Assembly (NCBI GenBank): GCA_947377285.1
Contig: CANCFT010000017.1
Span: 17,179-81,178, forward strand
Origin: Bacteriovoracaceae bacterium
GTDB lineage: Bacteria > Bdellovibrionota > Bacteriovoracia > Bacteriovoracales > Bacteriovoracaceae
Length of the DNA stretch: 64,000 nt
Reading direction: 5' to 3'
Shown: one piece after another, positions 44,156-53,515 of the stretch
How positions within the stretch are numbered: the first letter of the stretch is position 1
Layout of the letters: each line of letters starts with the position of its first letter
Position numbers and translations under genes: made by a program
Notes under the pieces: generated by a model
What the model saw: the letters and a program-made list of their open reading frames with translations, nothing else
Told to the model about the DNA's origin: nothing
The model's database searches: none

Positions 44156-44770
44156 GTGAAGTGTTCTAAAATTCTTATAATGATTTTATTTATTCTACCA
44201 ATAAAAGCTTTTGCAGTTTTTGAATTTGATTTTGATTTTGGTTACGACAAACAAATATATGGATCATCCAGACAAAATTCAGTCGTAAGTCGAAATTATT
44301 CTGTTGGAATTTCTAGTTATTTATTCGATTTGACGGCGCTTGATTTAAACGTTTCTGACACTAAAGATACAACTTCACAATATGACCGCTACACAGTGGC
44401 CACTGGAATAGATGTTGTCGCTCAACAAAATAGAGTTTCAACTAAAGTTTTTGGAGCGGGGTTAAAGCAAATGCTCGCAGGAAGAGGTTCGAGGATCGTA
44501 CCAATTATTAGTGCCGGGTATGCCCGAGAGTTTGTCGTTTCATCAGGCGATATCACCGTAGAAAATACGGGAACATTAGCTCAAAGTAAATTTAATTTAG
44601 CTGAGAGTAATCAAAAATATAATTCTGTTTTTGGCTCATTTATATTGCAGATTAAATTAACTGAAAGTTTTTCACTAAAAGGTTCTGTTAAAACGCTTTT
44701 CCCGGCTTTTGAATTCAATAAAGCAAAGGATAATATAAAATATTTAGTTGGTTTTGCATGGATTTTTTAA
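44156..44770 (+). CDS. outer-membrane beta-barrel-like protein
   Basis: The protein has 204 residues from the GTG at 44156, which has GAGG 5 bases upstream. An in-frame GTG at 44150 overlaps that site and is less likely. A signal peptide (ends A-F-A) precedes alternating hydrophobic/polar strands through to the end, and the protein finishes in an aromatic W-I-F. This is the usual pattern of a small outer-membrane barrel. No family is recognised. It overlaps the next gene by 13 bases, so the two are co-translated. Confidence 0.8.
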   Translation: MKCSKILIMILFILPIKAFAVFEFDFDFGYDKQIYGSSRQNSVVSRNYSVGISSYLFDLTALDLNVSDTKDTTSQYDRYTVATGIDVVAQQNRVSTKVFGAGLKQMLAGRGSRIVPIISAGYAREFVVSSGDITVENTGTLAQSKFNLAESNQKYNSVFGSFILQIKLTESFSLKGSVKTLFPAFEFNKAKDNIKYLVGFAWIF

Positions 44771-45810
44771 AATTTGTGCTGTTAACATTATTAGTTAGTG
44801 GTTGCGCTAAATTTGATTATCTCTATGAGCAAAGTTTAGGGCAAATTTCTCTGCAATCAAAAGCGAGAGATAATCAAGAAATGTTAAAAAATGTCCGCAT
44901 CCCTAAAGACCAAAAAGAAAAAATTAAAAAAATTCAATCGCTAAAAAAATATTTTTATCAGTATTGGGGAAAAAAAGAGACGGCCATTTACTCTCAGACA
45001 ACAATGCTTCAGAACAAAGCTGTGACATATCTTGTTGTGGCCTCTCCGTTTCAGGAAATTAAAGCTGAGGAGACTTGTTTTCCATTGATGGGATGTTTTC
45101 CTTATTTAGGATTTTTTAATCTAGCTTCTGCCAAAGAATTTGCGAAAAAGAAAGAAGCGGAAAGTTTCGTAACCTGGGTTCGCCCTGTCTATGCTTATTC
45201 AACGCTAGGTTATTTTACAGATACAATTTTATCTTCATTTTTTCATTATAATGATTATGAATTAGCTGAACTCATTTTCCATGAATTATTTCACACTATC
45301 TTTTTTATTAATAACCAGGTCGAACTCAATGAAAATTTGGCCAATTATTTTTCAAAAGAAATGCTTGAGGAATATTTTAAAAATACTAACCAGCTAGACT
45401 ATTTACGTATTCAGCAAAAAGAAGAATTAGAAGATAAAGCATTGCGCAAGGCGGTTGTTTCATTAACGACTGAGCTCCAGGAGCATTATAAAAAATTATT
45501 GCCTGCTAATAAAGAAGATTCGATTGCAATTTTAGATGAGTTTCTGGAAAAAAGATTTAAACCAGAAATTTTAAAAAAATGTCAGGAAATCAATATTCCT
45601 CCCAAAAATTGTTTTCCTATTCAAAGGCAATGGAATAATGCCAGCTTTGCGGCTTTTCTTACTTATGAGAAAAAATCTGATGATCTCGAAGGACTCCGTC
45701 AAAAACTTGGGTTAGACTTAAGAGGTTATTATAAATTTATTTCTGATAAATATAATGACTATAAAGAACAATCAGAGGTACCTGAGTTTTCAACATACCT
45801 CTTTAAATAG
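44758..45810 (+). CDS. putative aminopeptidase lipoprotein (PF10023-like)
   Basis: The 350-residue protein has the lipobox L-V-S-G-C (C16). The sequence matches the PF10023 'putative aminopeptidase' pattern: a C-F-P-L-M-G-C-F-P-Y-L-G-F-F-N block near 118, A-Y-S-T-L-G-Y-F-T-D-T-I-L-S near 155, and the zinc motif L-I-F-H-E-L-F-H near 180 followed by N-E-N-L-A-N-Y-F. H-E-x-x-H plus a downstream Glu gives a metallopeptidase site. It should face the periplasm. It overlaps the barrel gene upstream and is followed after 11 bases by gshB. Confidence 0.88.
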   Translation: MDFLKFVLLTLLVSGCAKFDYLYEQSLGQISLQSKARDNQEMLKNVRIPKDQKEKIKKIQSLKKYFYQYWGKKETAIYSQTTMLQNKAVTYLVVASPFQEIKAEETCFPLMGCFPYLGFFNLASAKEFAKKKEAESFVTWVRPVYAYSTLGYFTDTILSSFFHYNDYELAELIFHELFHTIFFINNQVELNENLANYFSKEMLEEYFKNTNQLDYLRIQQKEELEDKALRKAVVSLTTELQEHYKKLLPANKEDSIAILDEFLEKRFKPEILKKCQEINIPPKNCFPIQRQWNNASFAAFLTYEKKSDDLEGLRQKLGLDLRGYYKFISDKYNDYKEQSEVPEFSTYLFK

Positions 45811-45821
45811 GTATAAATGAA

Positions 45822-46772
45822 ATGAAACATGTTTTTTTTATCGATCCCATTAACAAATTAAGCCCTAAAAAAGACAGCTCTTTGATGCTTGCTTCAACGA
45901 TGAAGCAGCTTGGAATGGAAGTTTATTTATTATTTGAAGTTGATTTTTATTTAAATAATAAAAAAATTCCTGAATTTCAACTTTATGATTTTCAAGCTGA
46001 ATTTTATGATGATGGATGTTATCTAAAATCTTTTACGTTAGGAACTTCAATCCCAAAGAAATTGACTCCAGAAGATATTCTACATATGAGAATAGATCCG
46101 CCATTTGATACGCGCTATTTACGTTATTTATGGATGCTGCGGTTTTATCAATCACAAGGAATTCGAGTCGTGAATTCACCAGATGGTATTTTAAAGTTTA
46201 ATGAAAAACTTCATGCTTATGCCCAACCCTCATCTCTTGCTAGTTTTGTTGGAAGTAGTGTGGCCGAATTTATGGTATTCGCTGATTCTATGAAAAAAGA
46301 AAATCATCACGAATTAATTCTTAAGCCATTAGATCTTTTTCAAGGGATAGGGGTTGAAAAAATTTCATTAGACAGAACAGATTTAAAAGAAAAATTTGAA
46401 TTGAAAGTTATTGAAAATAATGGACCTGTCGTAGCACAACCTTTTTGCAAGGAAGTTGTAAGCGGAGAAATTCGTTCTCTATATTTCAAAGGAATTGAAC
46501 TTGGATCTATTTTAAAAATTCCGAAAAAAGGTGAGTTTTTGGCCAATATTGCTCAAGGTGCAGACTTTCACGCAATAGAGCTCGGCCCTAATGTGAAAAA
46601 TGAATGCAATAGAATTTGCAAAGAGTTGCTTTTGGATGGTGTCGATTGGGTTGCTTTTGATATAATGGGTGAGCACGTCTCTGAAATAAATATTACTTGC
46701 CCGGGACTTTTAGTAGAAGTTAGTTTCGCACATAAAAAAAATTTAGCACGTGAACTTATTTCTATGATTTAA
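45822..46772 (+). CDS. gshB: glutathione synthase-like ATP-grasp enzyme
   Basis: The 316-residue protein follows the prokaryotic GshB pattern: F-F-I-D-P-I-N at the start with K-D-S-S and a long first helix, [10 protein letters not shown] near 91, [15 protein letters not shown] near 120, an ATP-grasp lysine in L-I-L-K-P near 170, and S-E-I-N-I-T-C-P-G near 288. GshB joins gamma-glutamylcysteine and glycine. The usual end T-S-P-T-G is changed to T-C-P-G, so the substrate may differ. No gshA is present. Its last four bases overlap the stop of the convergent chemoreceptor gene. Confidence 0.85.
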   Translation: MKHVFFIDPINKLSPKKDSSLMLASTMKQLGMEVYLLFEVDFYLNNKKIPEFQLYDFQAEFYDDGCYLKSFTLGTSIPKKLTPEDILHMRIDPPFDTRYLRYLWMLRFYQSQGIRVVNSPDGILKFNEKLHAYAQPSSLASFVGSSVAEFMVFADSMKKENHHELILKPLDLFQGIGVEKISLDRTDLKEKFELKVIENNGPVVAQPFCKEVVSGEIRSLYFKGIELGSILKIPKKGEFLANIAQGADFHAIELGPNVKNECNRICKELLLDGVDWVAFDIMGEHVSEINITCPGLLVEVSFAHKKNLARELISMI

Positions 46773-48313
46773 GTTGAATTTTTACCACCAATCATCACGA
46801 CTAGTTCGTTAACGATTTGACCTAATGAACCAGATTGCTCATTAAGTTTATTCGACATCTGAAGTGAATCTTGTGCGATTTTTTCGCCCTTATTGGCCAC
46901 GTCATTGAGTAGATGCATCGATTTATTTACTTCTTCTATCCCTTTACTTTGCTCGTTAGTTCCAGAATTAATTTCTTCTAGCATTGTGCAAATCTGGTTT
47001 GATTCATTGCTAATTTTATCAAAAATATCATGGCAATTATTGGCATTTCGAGTTCCATCAGTAATTGTTAATTTTCCAATGTTCACTAATTTAACCATTG
47101 ACTCTTGCGAATTTTTGACAATATCATTTACTCTCGTGATGCTATTATTAAGCAGGTTCGAAATTTCATGAGCTGCGGTTCCACTCATGACAGCAAGATT
47201 TCCAATTTCCTCTGCAACAACGGCAAATCCTTTTCCATGTTCTCCGGCGCGAGCGGCTTCAACAGAAGCATTAAAAGATAGAAGCTTTGTTTGAAAAACA
47301 ATGTCATTAATGACCTTTGTTTTAGTATCAATTTCTTTAATTAGGTTAACGACTTCACCAAACTCAGAATCACTTTTGTGAATTTGAGTAATCATTTTTT
47401 CGTTACTATTACTTATATTATTTATGGAAATAAGTAAGTTGGAGATTGCAGTTTTTCCTTCTATAATCATATCCTGACTATCACGAGCATTTTTTGTAGA
47501 AATATTGACATTGTTTTTATTAATTGAAGTCATTGAACTAATTTGATGAACTGCTTGAGAGGTCGACTGAATAGATGCGTTTTGTTCAGTTGAAGATTCA
47601 GACAGAAAGTCACTCGTAACAGCTACATTGTGAGAGGTTTCTTTGATTGTTTCAGTACTCTCACGTAATTGTTCTGAAATGTTTTTTAGATTTTCAACTA
47701 AGCTTGTACGAAAACTTATTCCACCAAAAACAATTAATATGATTAATACGGCACTGCTGCCGGCAATTACATATTTTAAATGAGTAGCTTCAGCAGATGA
47801 ATTAACGAGCATTGTTAGTGTGCTCTTTTCAACTAATTCTCCTTTGGTCGTTAACTCAGCAAGGGATTTTAAATATATCGGACTAACTTCACCAATGTAA
47901 AACTCAATAGCTTCAGAAGTTTTTCCTAATAAAATACTTTTATTAATAAGTTCATTTACTTTCAATTCATATGATTTGTTTAATTCTTGAATCGTTTTAC
48001 ATTCAAATTCACATTTTGAAATTGCTAGATTATTGAGTTTCATTTTCTCTTGAATTTTAGCAATACCTAGTTCAATTTTATCAGGATCTTTTTCAGTCAG
48101 AAGTGCCGAAAGTCCAGATTGGATTGATGAAATTCCGATTGAAAGGTGGATAATGGTATTACTTGATTTAGAGCTTTCTTCAGTTGATTTAATTAAACCA
48201 CCAATGCTTCGCTGGATATAGGCAACTGTAAATAAAGAGGAGACAAAACTTAAAAAGACTACACTTAGAATGATAATCAGTAAATATTTCTTGAGCCCAA
48301 GCGTTTTTAACAT
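46769..48313 (-). CDS. methyl-accepting chemotaxis protein
   Basis: The 514-residue protein has a membrane helix at about 8-30, a periplasmic helical region (30-175, 4HB-like), a second helix at about 178-200, and then a long cytoplasmic coiled coil. The signalling tip is the conserved [21 protein letters not shown] and [15 protein letters not shown] near 345-385. The protein lacks a clear HAMP domain and has no CheR-tethering end. It relays ligand binding to CheA. The exported sensor-like gene at 48349 lies 35 bases upstream in the same transcript. Confidence 0.95.
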   Translation of the reverse strand: MLKTLGLKKYLLIIILSVVFLSFVSSLFTVAYIQRSIGGLIKSTEESSKSSNTIIHLSIGISSIQSGLSALLTEKDPDKIELGIAKIQEKMKLNNLAISKCEFECKTIQELNKSYELKVNELINKSILLGKTSEAIEFYIGEVSPIYLKSLAELTTKGELVEKSTLTMLVNSSAEATHLKYVIAGSSAVLIILIVFGGISFRTSLVENLKNISEQLRESTETIKETSHNVAVTSDFLSESSTEQNASIQSTSQAVHQISSMTSINKNNVNISTKNARDSQDMIIEGKTAISNLLISINNISNSNEKMITQIHKSDSEFGEVVNLIKEIDTKTKVINDIVFQTKLLSFNASVEAARAGEHGKGFAVVAEEIGNLAVMSGTAAHEISNLLNNSITRVNDIVKNSQESMVKLVNIGKLTITDGTRNANNCHDIFDKISNESNQICTMLEEINSGTNEQSKGIEEVNKSMHLLNDVANKGEKIAQDSLQMSNKLNEQSGSLGQIVNELVVMIGGKNST

Positions 48314-48348
48314 TTTCTCTCCGCTTTATTAATTCTATATAGGAATAA

Positions 48349-48888
48349 TTATTTTAATTTTGAAATTGCAAATCCAGTCACTAATGACCCAATTACTTTT
48401 CCACCATCCATAATAGGAACTGCAACTTGAATACTTTTTAATCCAGTTGAATCATCCATTTCAATTTTTCCTTGCCATGATTTTCCGTTCATTGGTTCAT
48501 CGTGTTTTGGTTTTCCTTTATGTGACCAATTAGTTGTTTTTGAAAGAAAAGCAACCTTTGTTCCGTCAGCTGCACTTAGAAACATTTCAGTAATCATTTC
48601 GTCTTTTTTAGTTTTCATGAATTCAGCCACTGGAGTTTTACTAAAATATCTTACCTTAGGATCAAGAACTGGAAGCTCTTTCCATTTGTCTTGAGTCATA
48701 TCTTTATAATCAGCAAGTGGAGTTGTGTTCACAGCTTTCACCGCCTCTACTATTTTTGGGTCATTTGCAAAAAGTTTTATAGCTTCAGTTTCTTTTGCCA
48801 AAGCTGCAGCTTGATCTTTTGTCAGGTCTTCTGCAAATGCATTAGTTATCATTAAAAAACTTAGAATTACCTTTAACATTAGTTTCAT
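48349..48888 (-). CDS. exported Cache/PAS-like sensor protein paired with a chemoreceptor
   Basis: The 179-residue protein has a signal peptide (ends A-F-A, residue 19) and no membrane anchor, so it is periplasmic. The last 50 residues (S-W-Q-G-K-I-E-M-D ... V-A-V-P-I-M-D-G-G-K-V-I-G-S-L-V-T-G) read like the end of a single Cache domain. Such domains bind small ligands and are normally built into receptors. Here the domain is a separate protein encoded directly upstream of the receptor. AGGAG precedes the ATG. It may be the soluble ligand-binding partner of that receptor (inference). Confidence 0.82.
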   Translation of the reverse strand: MKLMLKVILSFLMITNAFAEDLTKDQAAALAKETEAIKLFANDPKIVEAVKAVNTTPLADYKDMTQDKWKELPVLDPKVRYFSKTPVAEFMKTKKDEMITEMFLSAADGTKVAFLSKTTNWSHKGKPKHDEPMNGKSWQGKIEMDDSTGLKSIQVAVPIMDGGKVIGSLVTGFAISKLK

Positions 48889-48937
48889 GTTTTCTCCTGT
48901 AAAAATTAAATTGGTACTAACTTATCGGTTGAAAAAC

Positions 48938-48967
48938 AAAAAAGGAGAGTTGGTTCTCTCCTTTTTT
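48938..48967 (-). terminator. intrinsic terminator for the leftward 49000 lipoprotein gene
   Basis: The stem GGAGAG / CTCTCC (loop TTGGTT on the plus strand) has six A on one side and six T on the other, so it can work in both directions. It lies just past the stop of the lipoprotein gene. Confidence 0.9.
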
Positions 48968-48999
48968 TATTAAATTTCTATTATAATATACTTAAGAAA

Positions 49000-49767
49000 T
49001 TAAATCGCACTTTCGCCTGGAACATCATAGGTTTCATCTGTTGAATACTGTAGATCAAATGCCACACATTCTGTTGGAATTGTCCCGATATCTGGATTGC
49101 TAAGTGGAATATCAGCATAGTCACAGTATAAAGTTTTATTACTTAGGTTACATCGAATATCAGCTTCAACTGTCATAACTTCCAAAACAAAAGGAAGAGT
49201 TGTTCCTGAAGGAGGAGAGAAGTGCCATACTTTTGATGGAGTATCAATACTTGAAGTAAGGGTTCCAATGTCCCCACTACTTGCAGATTGTTGTCTTAAT
49301 CTAAAGGTTACTCGCAATTTTGTTGAGTTGTTCATGAAAGCACTACAAGGTTTTCCACTGGCAGATTGATTTACGGCCGCTACACTTGAGCTCGCTTTTC
49401 TAGGAATAATTCGAACATTAAATGTCCCATCAGTTGAAAATTGATTTGGAGAAACTCCAGTGCCAGTTGCTGTAAATTTTGTGGATGACCAAACTGGTAT
49501 TCCTGCATTGGTTGCTGCTTTGGTAGCACCCATTGCCTGAATTGTAGGAATATTTTTATAATAACATCGAGTGGCTCCATCTCTGAAGACACCATCACAG
49601 CTTATACCACCAACAATTGAAGTTGTTGATGATCCTGAACTTGTAGAGGATGAAGTGCCACTAGTTGCTGTGCTGACTGTAGTTTTTGTATCAGTCGATT
49701 TAATTGAACATGACGAAAGTGAACTCATCAGGACAATAACAGCAGATACCTTGTAAATTTTCTTCAT
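49000..49767 (-). CDS. Ser/Thr-rich lipoprotein of unknown function
   Basis: The protein has 255 residues from the ATG at 49767; an in-frame TTG two codons upstream is less likely. A lipoprotein signal ends S-L-S-S-C (C20). Residues 25-50 are a low-complexity Ser/Thr/Gly linker. The rest contains six Cys in spaced pairs (near residues 57, 66, 140, 204, 212 and 234) and is beta-rich, probably disulfide-bonded. I recognise no family. It lies upstream of the sensor/receptor pair, but a terminator separates them. Confidence 0.82.
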   Translation of the reverse strand: MKKIYKVSAVIVLMSSLSSCSIKSTDTKTTVSTATSGTSSSTSSGSSTTSIVGGISCDGVFRDGATRCYYKNIPTIQAMGATKAATNAGIPVWSSTKFTATGTGVSPNQFSTDGTFNVRIIPRKASSSVAAVNQSASGKPCSAFMNNSTKLRVTFRLRQQSASSGDIGTLTSSIDTPSKVWHFSPPSGTTLPFVLEVMTVEADIRCNLSNKTLYCDYADIPLSNPDIGTIPTECVAFDLQYSTDETYDVPGESAI

Positions 49768-49985
49768 AACCAAATACCTTTTTTAAGGAAGATTCTTTAT
49801 CTATCTCGTAGCCTATTCGACTCATTCTTGGATTTTCTTGAAATTAATTCAATCTTAGGCCAGAATTATTAGAGGAAAGAGAGTAACTCACTGAAAAGAC
49901 GTTTTGTACACTGGTTGAATTCGGCCGAACACTTAGGTAGAATAGATAAGACGAAATCGAGGATTGATTAGTTAAAACAGGCCAA

Positions 49986-50483
49986 ATGAAAACCGAAGAA
50001 TTACAAAAGTACATCCAAAATTTAAGCCCCGAACTCTACAGCTTTTCGTATGTTTTAATACCCGACGATTTGCAAGCATCTCAACTCATGATTGATTGTG
50101 TGCAATCGTTTTTGATTCAAAAAAAAGCATTAGTAGAAAAAATGGGACTTAGTAAAAATAAAATTCTAAAAAATTTACTAGAAGATACTAGATTAAGTAT
50201 TTTCAAAATAGTTTTTGAGCTTTCAAGAAAAAGGTATCAGCAACTTAAAATAAGTTTGTCTGATGTCGAAGGAATTGGTGGGTTTTACTCACTTGATTTT
50301 GATGAAAAAGCGATTCTTTATTTAAAAGAAAAAGCTGGATTTGAACTTGAGACGATAGAGTTTATTACTTCAACGACAAGAACTGAGACTTTGGCTTTTT
50401 TATATTCTGCAAGAATTAAAATGACGAGACTAATGCCGAATCAAGATTTCCAAAATCAAATACAAAGTGGAGGAATCGCTTAA
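49986..50483 (+). CDS. sigma-factor-like protein, divergent ECF type
   Basis: The 165-residue helical protein has an early segment (about 24-45, D-D-L-Q-A-S-Q-L-M-I-D-C-V-Q-S-F) spaced like sigma region 2. The C-terminal part (about 100-150, Y-S-L-D-F-D-E-K-A-I-L-Y-L-K-E-K-A-G-F then T-R-T-E-T-L-A-F-L-Y-S-A-R) looks like a worn region 4 helix-turn-helix. The consensus is weak, so the sigma call rests partly on the next gene, which has anti-sigma features and begins at once. No clear Shine-Dalgarno precedes the ATG. Confidence 0.7.
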   Translation: MKTEELQKYIQNLSPELYSFSYVLIPDDLQASQLMIDCVQSFLIQKKALVEKMGLSKNKILKNLLEDTRLSIFKIVFELSRKRYQQLKISLSDVEGIGGFYSLDFDEKAILYLKEKAGFELETIEFITSTTRTETLAFLYSARIKMTRLMPNQDFQNQIQSGGIA

Positions 50484-50921
50484 GTGGATAGGTCAATTCA
50501 GAAGTTAATTAAAAATAAAAGTTTGATGAAAAACTGTATACACACGAAGAATATTTATTCCTTGCTGGATTTACCTAAAAAAGATGAAACTTATAAAAAA
50601 ATGACTAAACATCTAGAAAGTTGTGAAGTTTGCGGCCGTGAATTCAAATTATTTCAGCTTAAATCAGCTGCTGCTCAAGTTTTTATTCCTAAAGTAATTA
50701 TGGATAGAGATTTAAAACAATCTTTTGAGAGAGAAGTATCAGAACTTTTTAAAGTCATGAATCTTAATAATCGTGAAATATTAAAAAACAATGTTCGAAG
50801 TGGATTTAGTATTTTGGATAATATGGGTATAAGTTTTTTGCAAAATCTATATTCAAGAACCATGGTCAAATCTTATTTTTTTGCCTTTGCTATTTTCTTA
50901 GTTCTAAAATTTTTACTTTAA
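50484..50921 (+). CDS. membrane anti-sigma-like protein with zinc-finger motif
   Basis: The 145-residue protein starts at a GTG immediately after the stop of the sigma-like gene, with GGAGG inside that gene's end. Its N-terminal domain has H43-x3-C47-x2-C50 (H-L-E-S-C-E-V-C), the ZAS zinc motif of anti-sigma factors. A helical middle follows, and the last 15 residues (F-F-A-F-A-I-F-L-V-L-K-F-L-L) form a membrane anchor. ZAS proteins hold their ECF sigma factor at the membrane until a signal arrives. There is almost no periplasmic tail, so any signal is probably sensed in the cytoplasm or membrane (inference). Confidence 0.78.
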   Translation: MDRSIQKLIKNKSLMKNCIHTKNIYSLLDLPKKDETYKKMTKHLESCEVCGREFKLFQLKSAAAQVFIPKVIMDRDLKQSFEREVSELFKVMNLNNREILKNNVRSGFSILDNMGISFLQNLYSRTMVKSYFFAFAIFLVLKFLL

Positions 50922-50933
50922 CAAATTAGATTA

Positions 50934-51908
50934 TTAATTGATTTGAATTTGATAATATGTACTAAATTGTTTTTTATTTTTTATAAAACTTTTTGGTGGG
51001 TTTGGTAAATTCAATTGCTTTAAAGTTTCTTCAAAAAAATAGTGAATATCATCACTTTCAGATGATTTGAGTATTTTCACTAAAATAATATTTCCTTTTT
51101 CGTCATAATCAATTCTACCAATCAATAAATGCTTATTTTCAAAATCTTTTTCTAGTCGTGGGCGCTCCACACTAATTCGTTCATAATTTGCATAAAGTTT
51201 ATTTAAATAGCTTGCGTATGAACGTTTAAAAAATGAATAGTAGGCCTTTTCATCTGAGTTTAATTCATCTTCAGAGACACCTTCAGGTCGTTCATATCGT
51301 ATTTCAAAATTAGAGAGCTTTTGGGAAAGTCGATTACTAGAACTTGTGGGAATATTTTTAAAAGCTTCTTCTTTTAAATTGTCTTGCTCTTGTGCTCTTG
51401 GAATAATTTTCTGCTTTTTAGGGTTAAAATTAAAATGCCCACCTTCATCGGATGTTACTGAAGACGAAATTTTATTTTCAACCATATTTTTAGAATCGGC
51501 ATTTTTCTTTATTTCGATTTTAGGCACTGGCGACTTCATTTTTTTAGTTTCTTTAAATTCTTTTGGCGGAGGTAGCACCTTTGAAACATCAGAGAGATTA
51601 TTAAATGAAAGACCTGGATTTTTTGGTAGAGGCGGAGGGGGTCTTGGAATTTTTAATTGATCAGGTTGAAAATAATTCTTTTTTACTCCATTTTTGATTC
51701 CAACCTGTTTAAGTTTCTCTAAATCATCATGGCTAATAATTTTTATCTGATTGATTTTATTTGAAGTTTGTGTCGATTGAGTTGCTTTATTAAGTATTGA
51801 AAAGGAGGGAGTGCTTTTTTTAACAAAAAAAAGAATAACCAAATGAGTAAGTATGGCAATTAAAAGTGAAATTGAAAAAGAAATCCTAATCTTATTGTTC
51901 TTGATCAT
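50934..51908 (-). CDS. TonB-like energy transducer protein
   Basis: The 324-residue protein has one N-terminal membrane helix (about 10-28). A long periplasmic Pro/Lys/Ser-rich spacer follows, with the run P-R-P-P-P-P-L-P near 88. The C-terminal domain (about 230-324) resembles TonB: I-G-R-I-D-Y-D-E-K-G-N-I-I-L-V-K-I-L-K-S-S, a helix with L-K-Q-L-N-L-P-N-P-P, and a final aromatic strand. TonB couples inner-membrane energy (ExbB/ExbD, not in the window) to outer-membrane transporters. It ends 13 bases from the convergent anti-sigma gene, an arrangement seen in iron-uptake regulation elsewhere. Confidence 0.85.
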   Translation of the reverse strand: MIKNNKIRISFSISLLIAILTHLVILFFVKKSTPSFSILNKATQSTQTSNKINQIKIISHDDLEKLKQVGIKNGVKKNYFQPDQLKIPRPPPPLPKNPGLSFNNLSDVSKVLPPPKEFKETKKMKSPVPKIEIKKNADSKNMVENKISSSVTSDEGGHFNFNPKKQKIIPRAQEQDNLKEEAFKNIPTSSSNRLSQKLSNFEIRYERPEGVSEDELNSDEKAYYSFFKRSYASYLNKLYANYERISVERPRLEKDFENKHLLIGRIDYDEKGNIILVKILKSSESDDIHYFFEETLKQLNLPNPPKSFIKNKKQFSTYYQIQIN

Positions 51909-52053
51909 TTCTGTATATTACTCCTAGCTTTTTGAAAAACCCAGGTATTTTTGACCGATTGTTGACCTGGATACTCATAACGGTAAACTGGTAAAAGCGC
52001 AGTTTCTTTCTACTGGAAAAATGTGCACTAAACTTTGCAAGGATTGCAAGACA

Positions 52054-53514
52054 ATGAATAAGATTTCAAGTTTTTTAGAAAATAAAAGCAGCTTTGCTGG
52101 CTTAGTATTATTAGTTGCACTCATAGCAAATACCTATTATATCCAGGAAAATGCTGGACGAATTAAGCGTCTTACGAATTTTGAAAGTGGAATGCAGACT
52201 TGTTTTTCAAGGGTCAATCAAACCTATACGGCAAAAATGTTAGGTGACACTGCCTCGGTATACTTAGCTCAAAATTTCCAAAATCTTACTGAAGAATGTT
52301 TTGCAGAAGGAATACTTAACGTAGAAGATAGTTTTAAGACTGAACTTTCTCAAGTCGCAAAAAACTTAAGCACATTGGCTTCAAACGTTCACTGGTTTCA
52401 TGAAGATATCTTGTCCCCAAGTGTGGCCCGCATCGCAGAGGGGGATAGTGAAACGAGAGATGTTGGAGTGAGATTTGAGAAAATTGAAACGACAAAAGAT
52501 GATATTTTAGAATCAAGCGAAAAATATAAAGTTGAAATTACCAATTCGTTAAATAACGAAAAATCATTTTTTTATGTTTCAGCTGCACTCTTACTCGTTT
52601 TAATGTTCTCTGAATTTATGATTACAACTCGACGAAGGCTAACAAACAATCTTCGTGAAAATGAAGCTCAAGCAGAATTATTAGATAACGGTGGAATCAA
52701 CAGTGTAAAGGTTGGAGACATTATAAAATTTGTCCTAGAACAAAATAATTTAGTCAATTGTTCGAGATTGTTTGCAAATTACCATGCTCATCAGATCAAC
52801 GATAAGGGATTAAAACAAAAAAATAAATTCTCACTTGAAGATTTGATTACTCCTGTTGGTATTCAAACAAAAGCCAGTATTAATGAAAAGATTGATAAAA
52901 CTTGGAACGATGATAATATTGGTTTAGTGGCCGACATTGTTGAGGGGAAAGTGCTTCATACTCTAAATTTAGAAACGATGAGTTCAAGTGTAATCGATTT
53001 ACTTGCAGAAAAACTTTTTTCTCAAGGAGTTCAACTTGATGTCAAGATTCCAGAAAACCTCACTATTCAAGGAAAGTCAGAAGAGCTAGAGCAGACACTC
53101 TATCACTTATTTAATTATGCGATTAATTCAACTTATTCAGATAATGGTGAAAAAATTATTTCAATTTTTGCTCACCGGCTAGGGGATATTGTTGCTTTTG
53201 ATTTAATACATTCAGGTAAAGGTTTTGATGAAGAAATTTTAAAACAAAGAGTTGGAATTTCAAAATCGGATAAGTCTTTGGATGTTGATTTACAAATTTG
53301 CCAATCATTACTTTCGGAAATTGATGCTCGGTTTCAACTAGATAATAAGATTAATCAAAATGGTGATGTTATCGGTGGAAGAGTTAAAATTATCTTTAAA
53401 GCTGGCGTTGCCGCAAATGCAAACAATGGCAAACTGGTTAATTTAAAAGTTGGCAATAAAAAAGAAATTCTTGCTACTTTTAATCAAGCAACAAATCAAT
53501 CGTCTATTAATTAA
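52054..53514 (+). CDS. membrane protein with a degenerate histidine-kinase-type ATPase domain
   Basis: The protein has 486 residues from the ATG at 52054, with AAGGA ten bases upstream; an in-frame ATG at 52021 is also possible. Membrane helices at about 11-30 and 172-190 flank an extracytoplasmic helical domain. The last 180 residues resemble a HATPase: an N-box-like E-L-E-Q-T-L-Y-H-L-F-N-Y-A-I-N-S and a glycine box H-S-G-K-G-F where D-x-G-x-G is normal. I see no dimerisation helix with a phosphorylatable His. It may bind ATP weakly or be a signalling partner, not a classical kinase. It is divergent from the TonB-like gene and convergent with the next. Confidence 0.78.
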   Translation: MNKISSFLENKSSFAGLVLLVALIANTYYIQENAGRIKRLTNFESGMQTCFSRVNQTYTAKMLGDTASVYLAQNFQNLTEECFAEGILNVEDSFKTELSQVAKNLSTLASNVHWFHEDILSPSVARIAEGDSETRDVGVRFEKIETTKDDILESSEKYKVEITNSLNNEKSFFYVSAALLLVLMFSEFMITTRRRLTNNLRENEAQAELLDNGGINSVKVGDIIKFVLEQNNLVNCSRLFANYHAHQINDKGLKQKNKFSLEDLITPVGIQTKASINEKIDKTWNDDNIGLVADIVEGKVLHTLNLETMSSSVIDLLAEKLFSQGVQLDVKIPENLTIQGKSEELEQTLYHLFNYAINSTYSDNGEKIISIFAHRLGDIVAFDLIHSGKGFDEEILKQRVGISKSDKSLDVDLQICQSLLSEIDARFQLDNKINQNGDVIGGRVKIIFKAGVAANANNGKLVNLKVGNKKEILATFNQATNQSSIN

Positions 53515-53515
53515 T

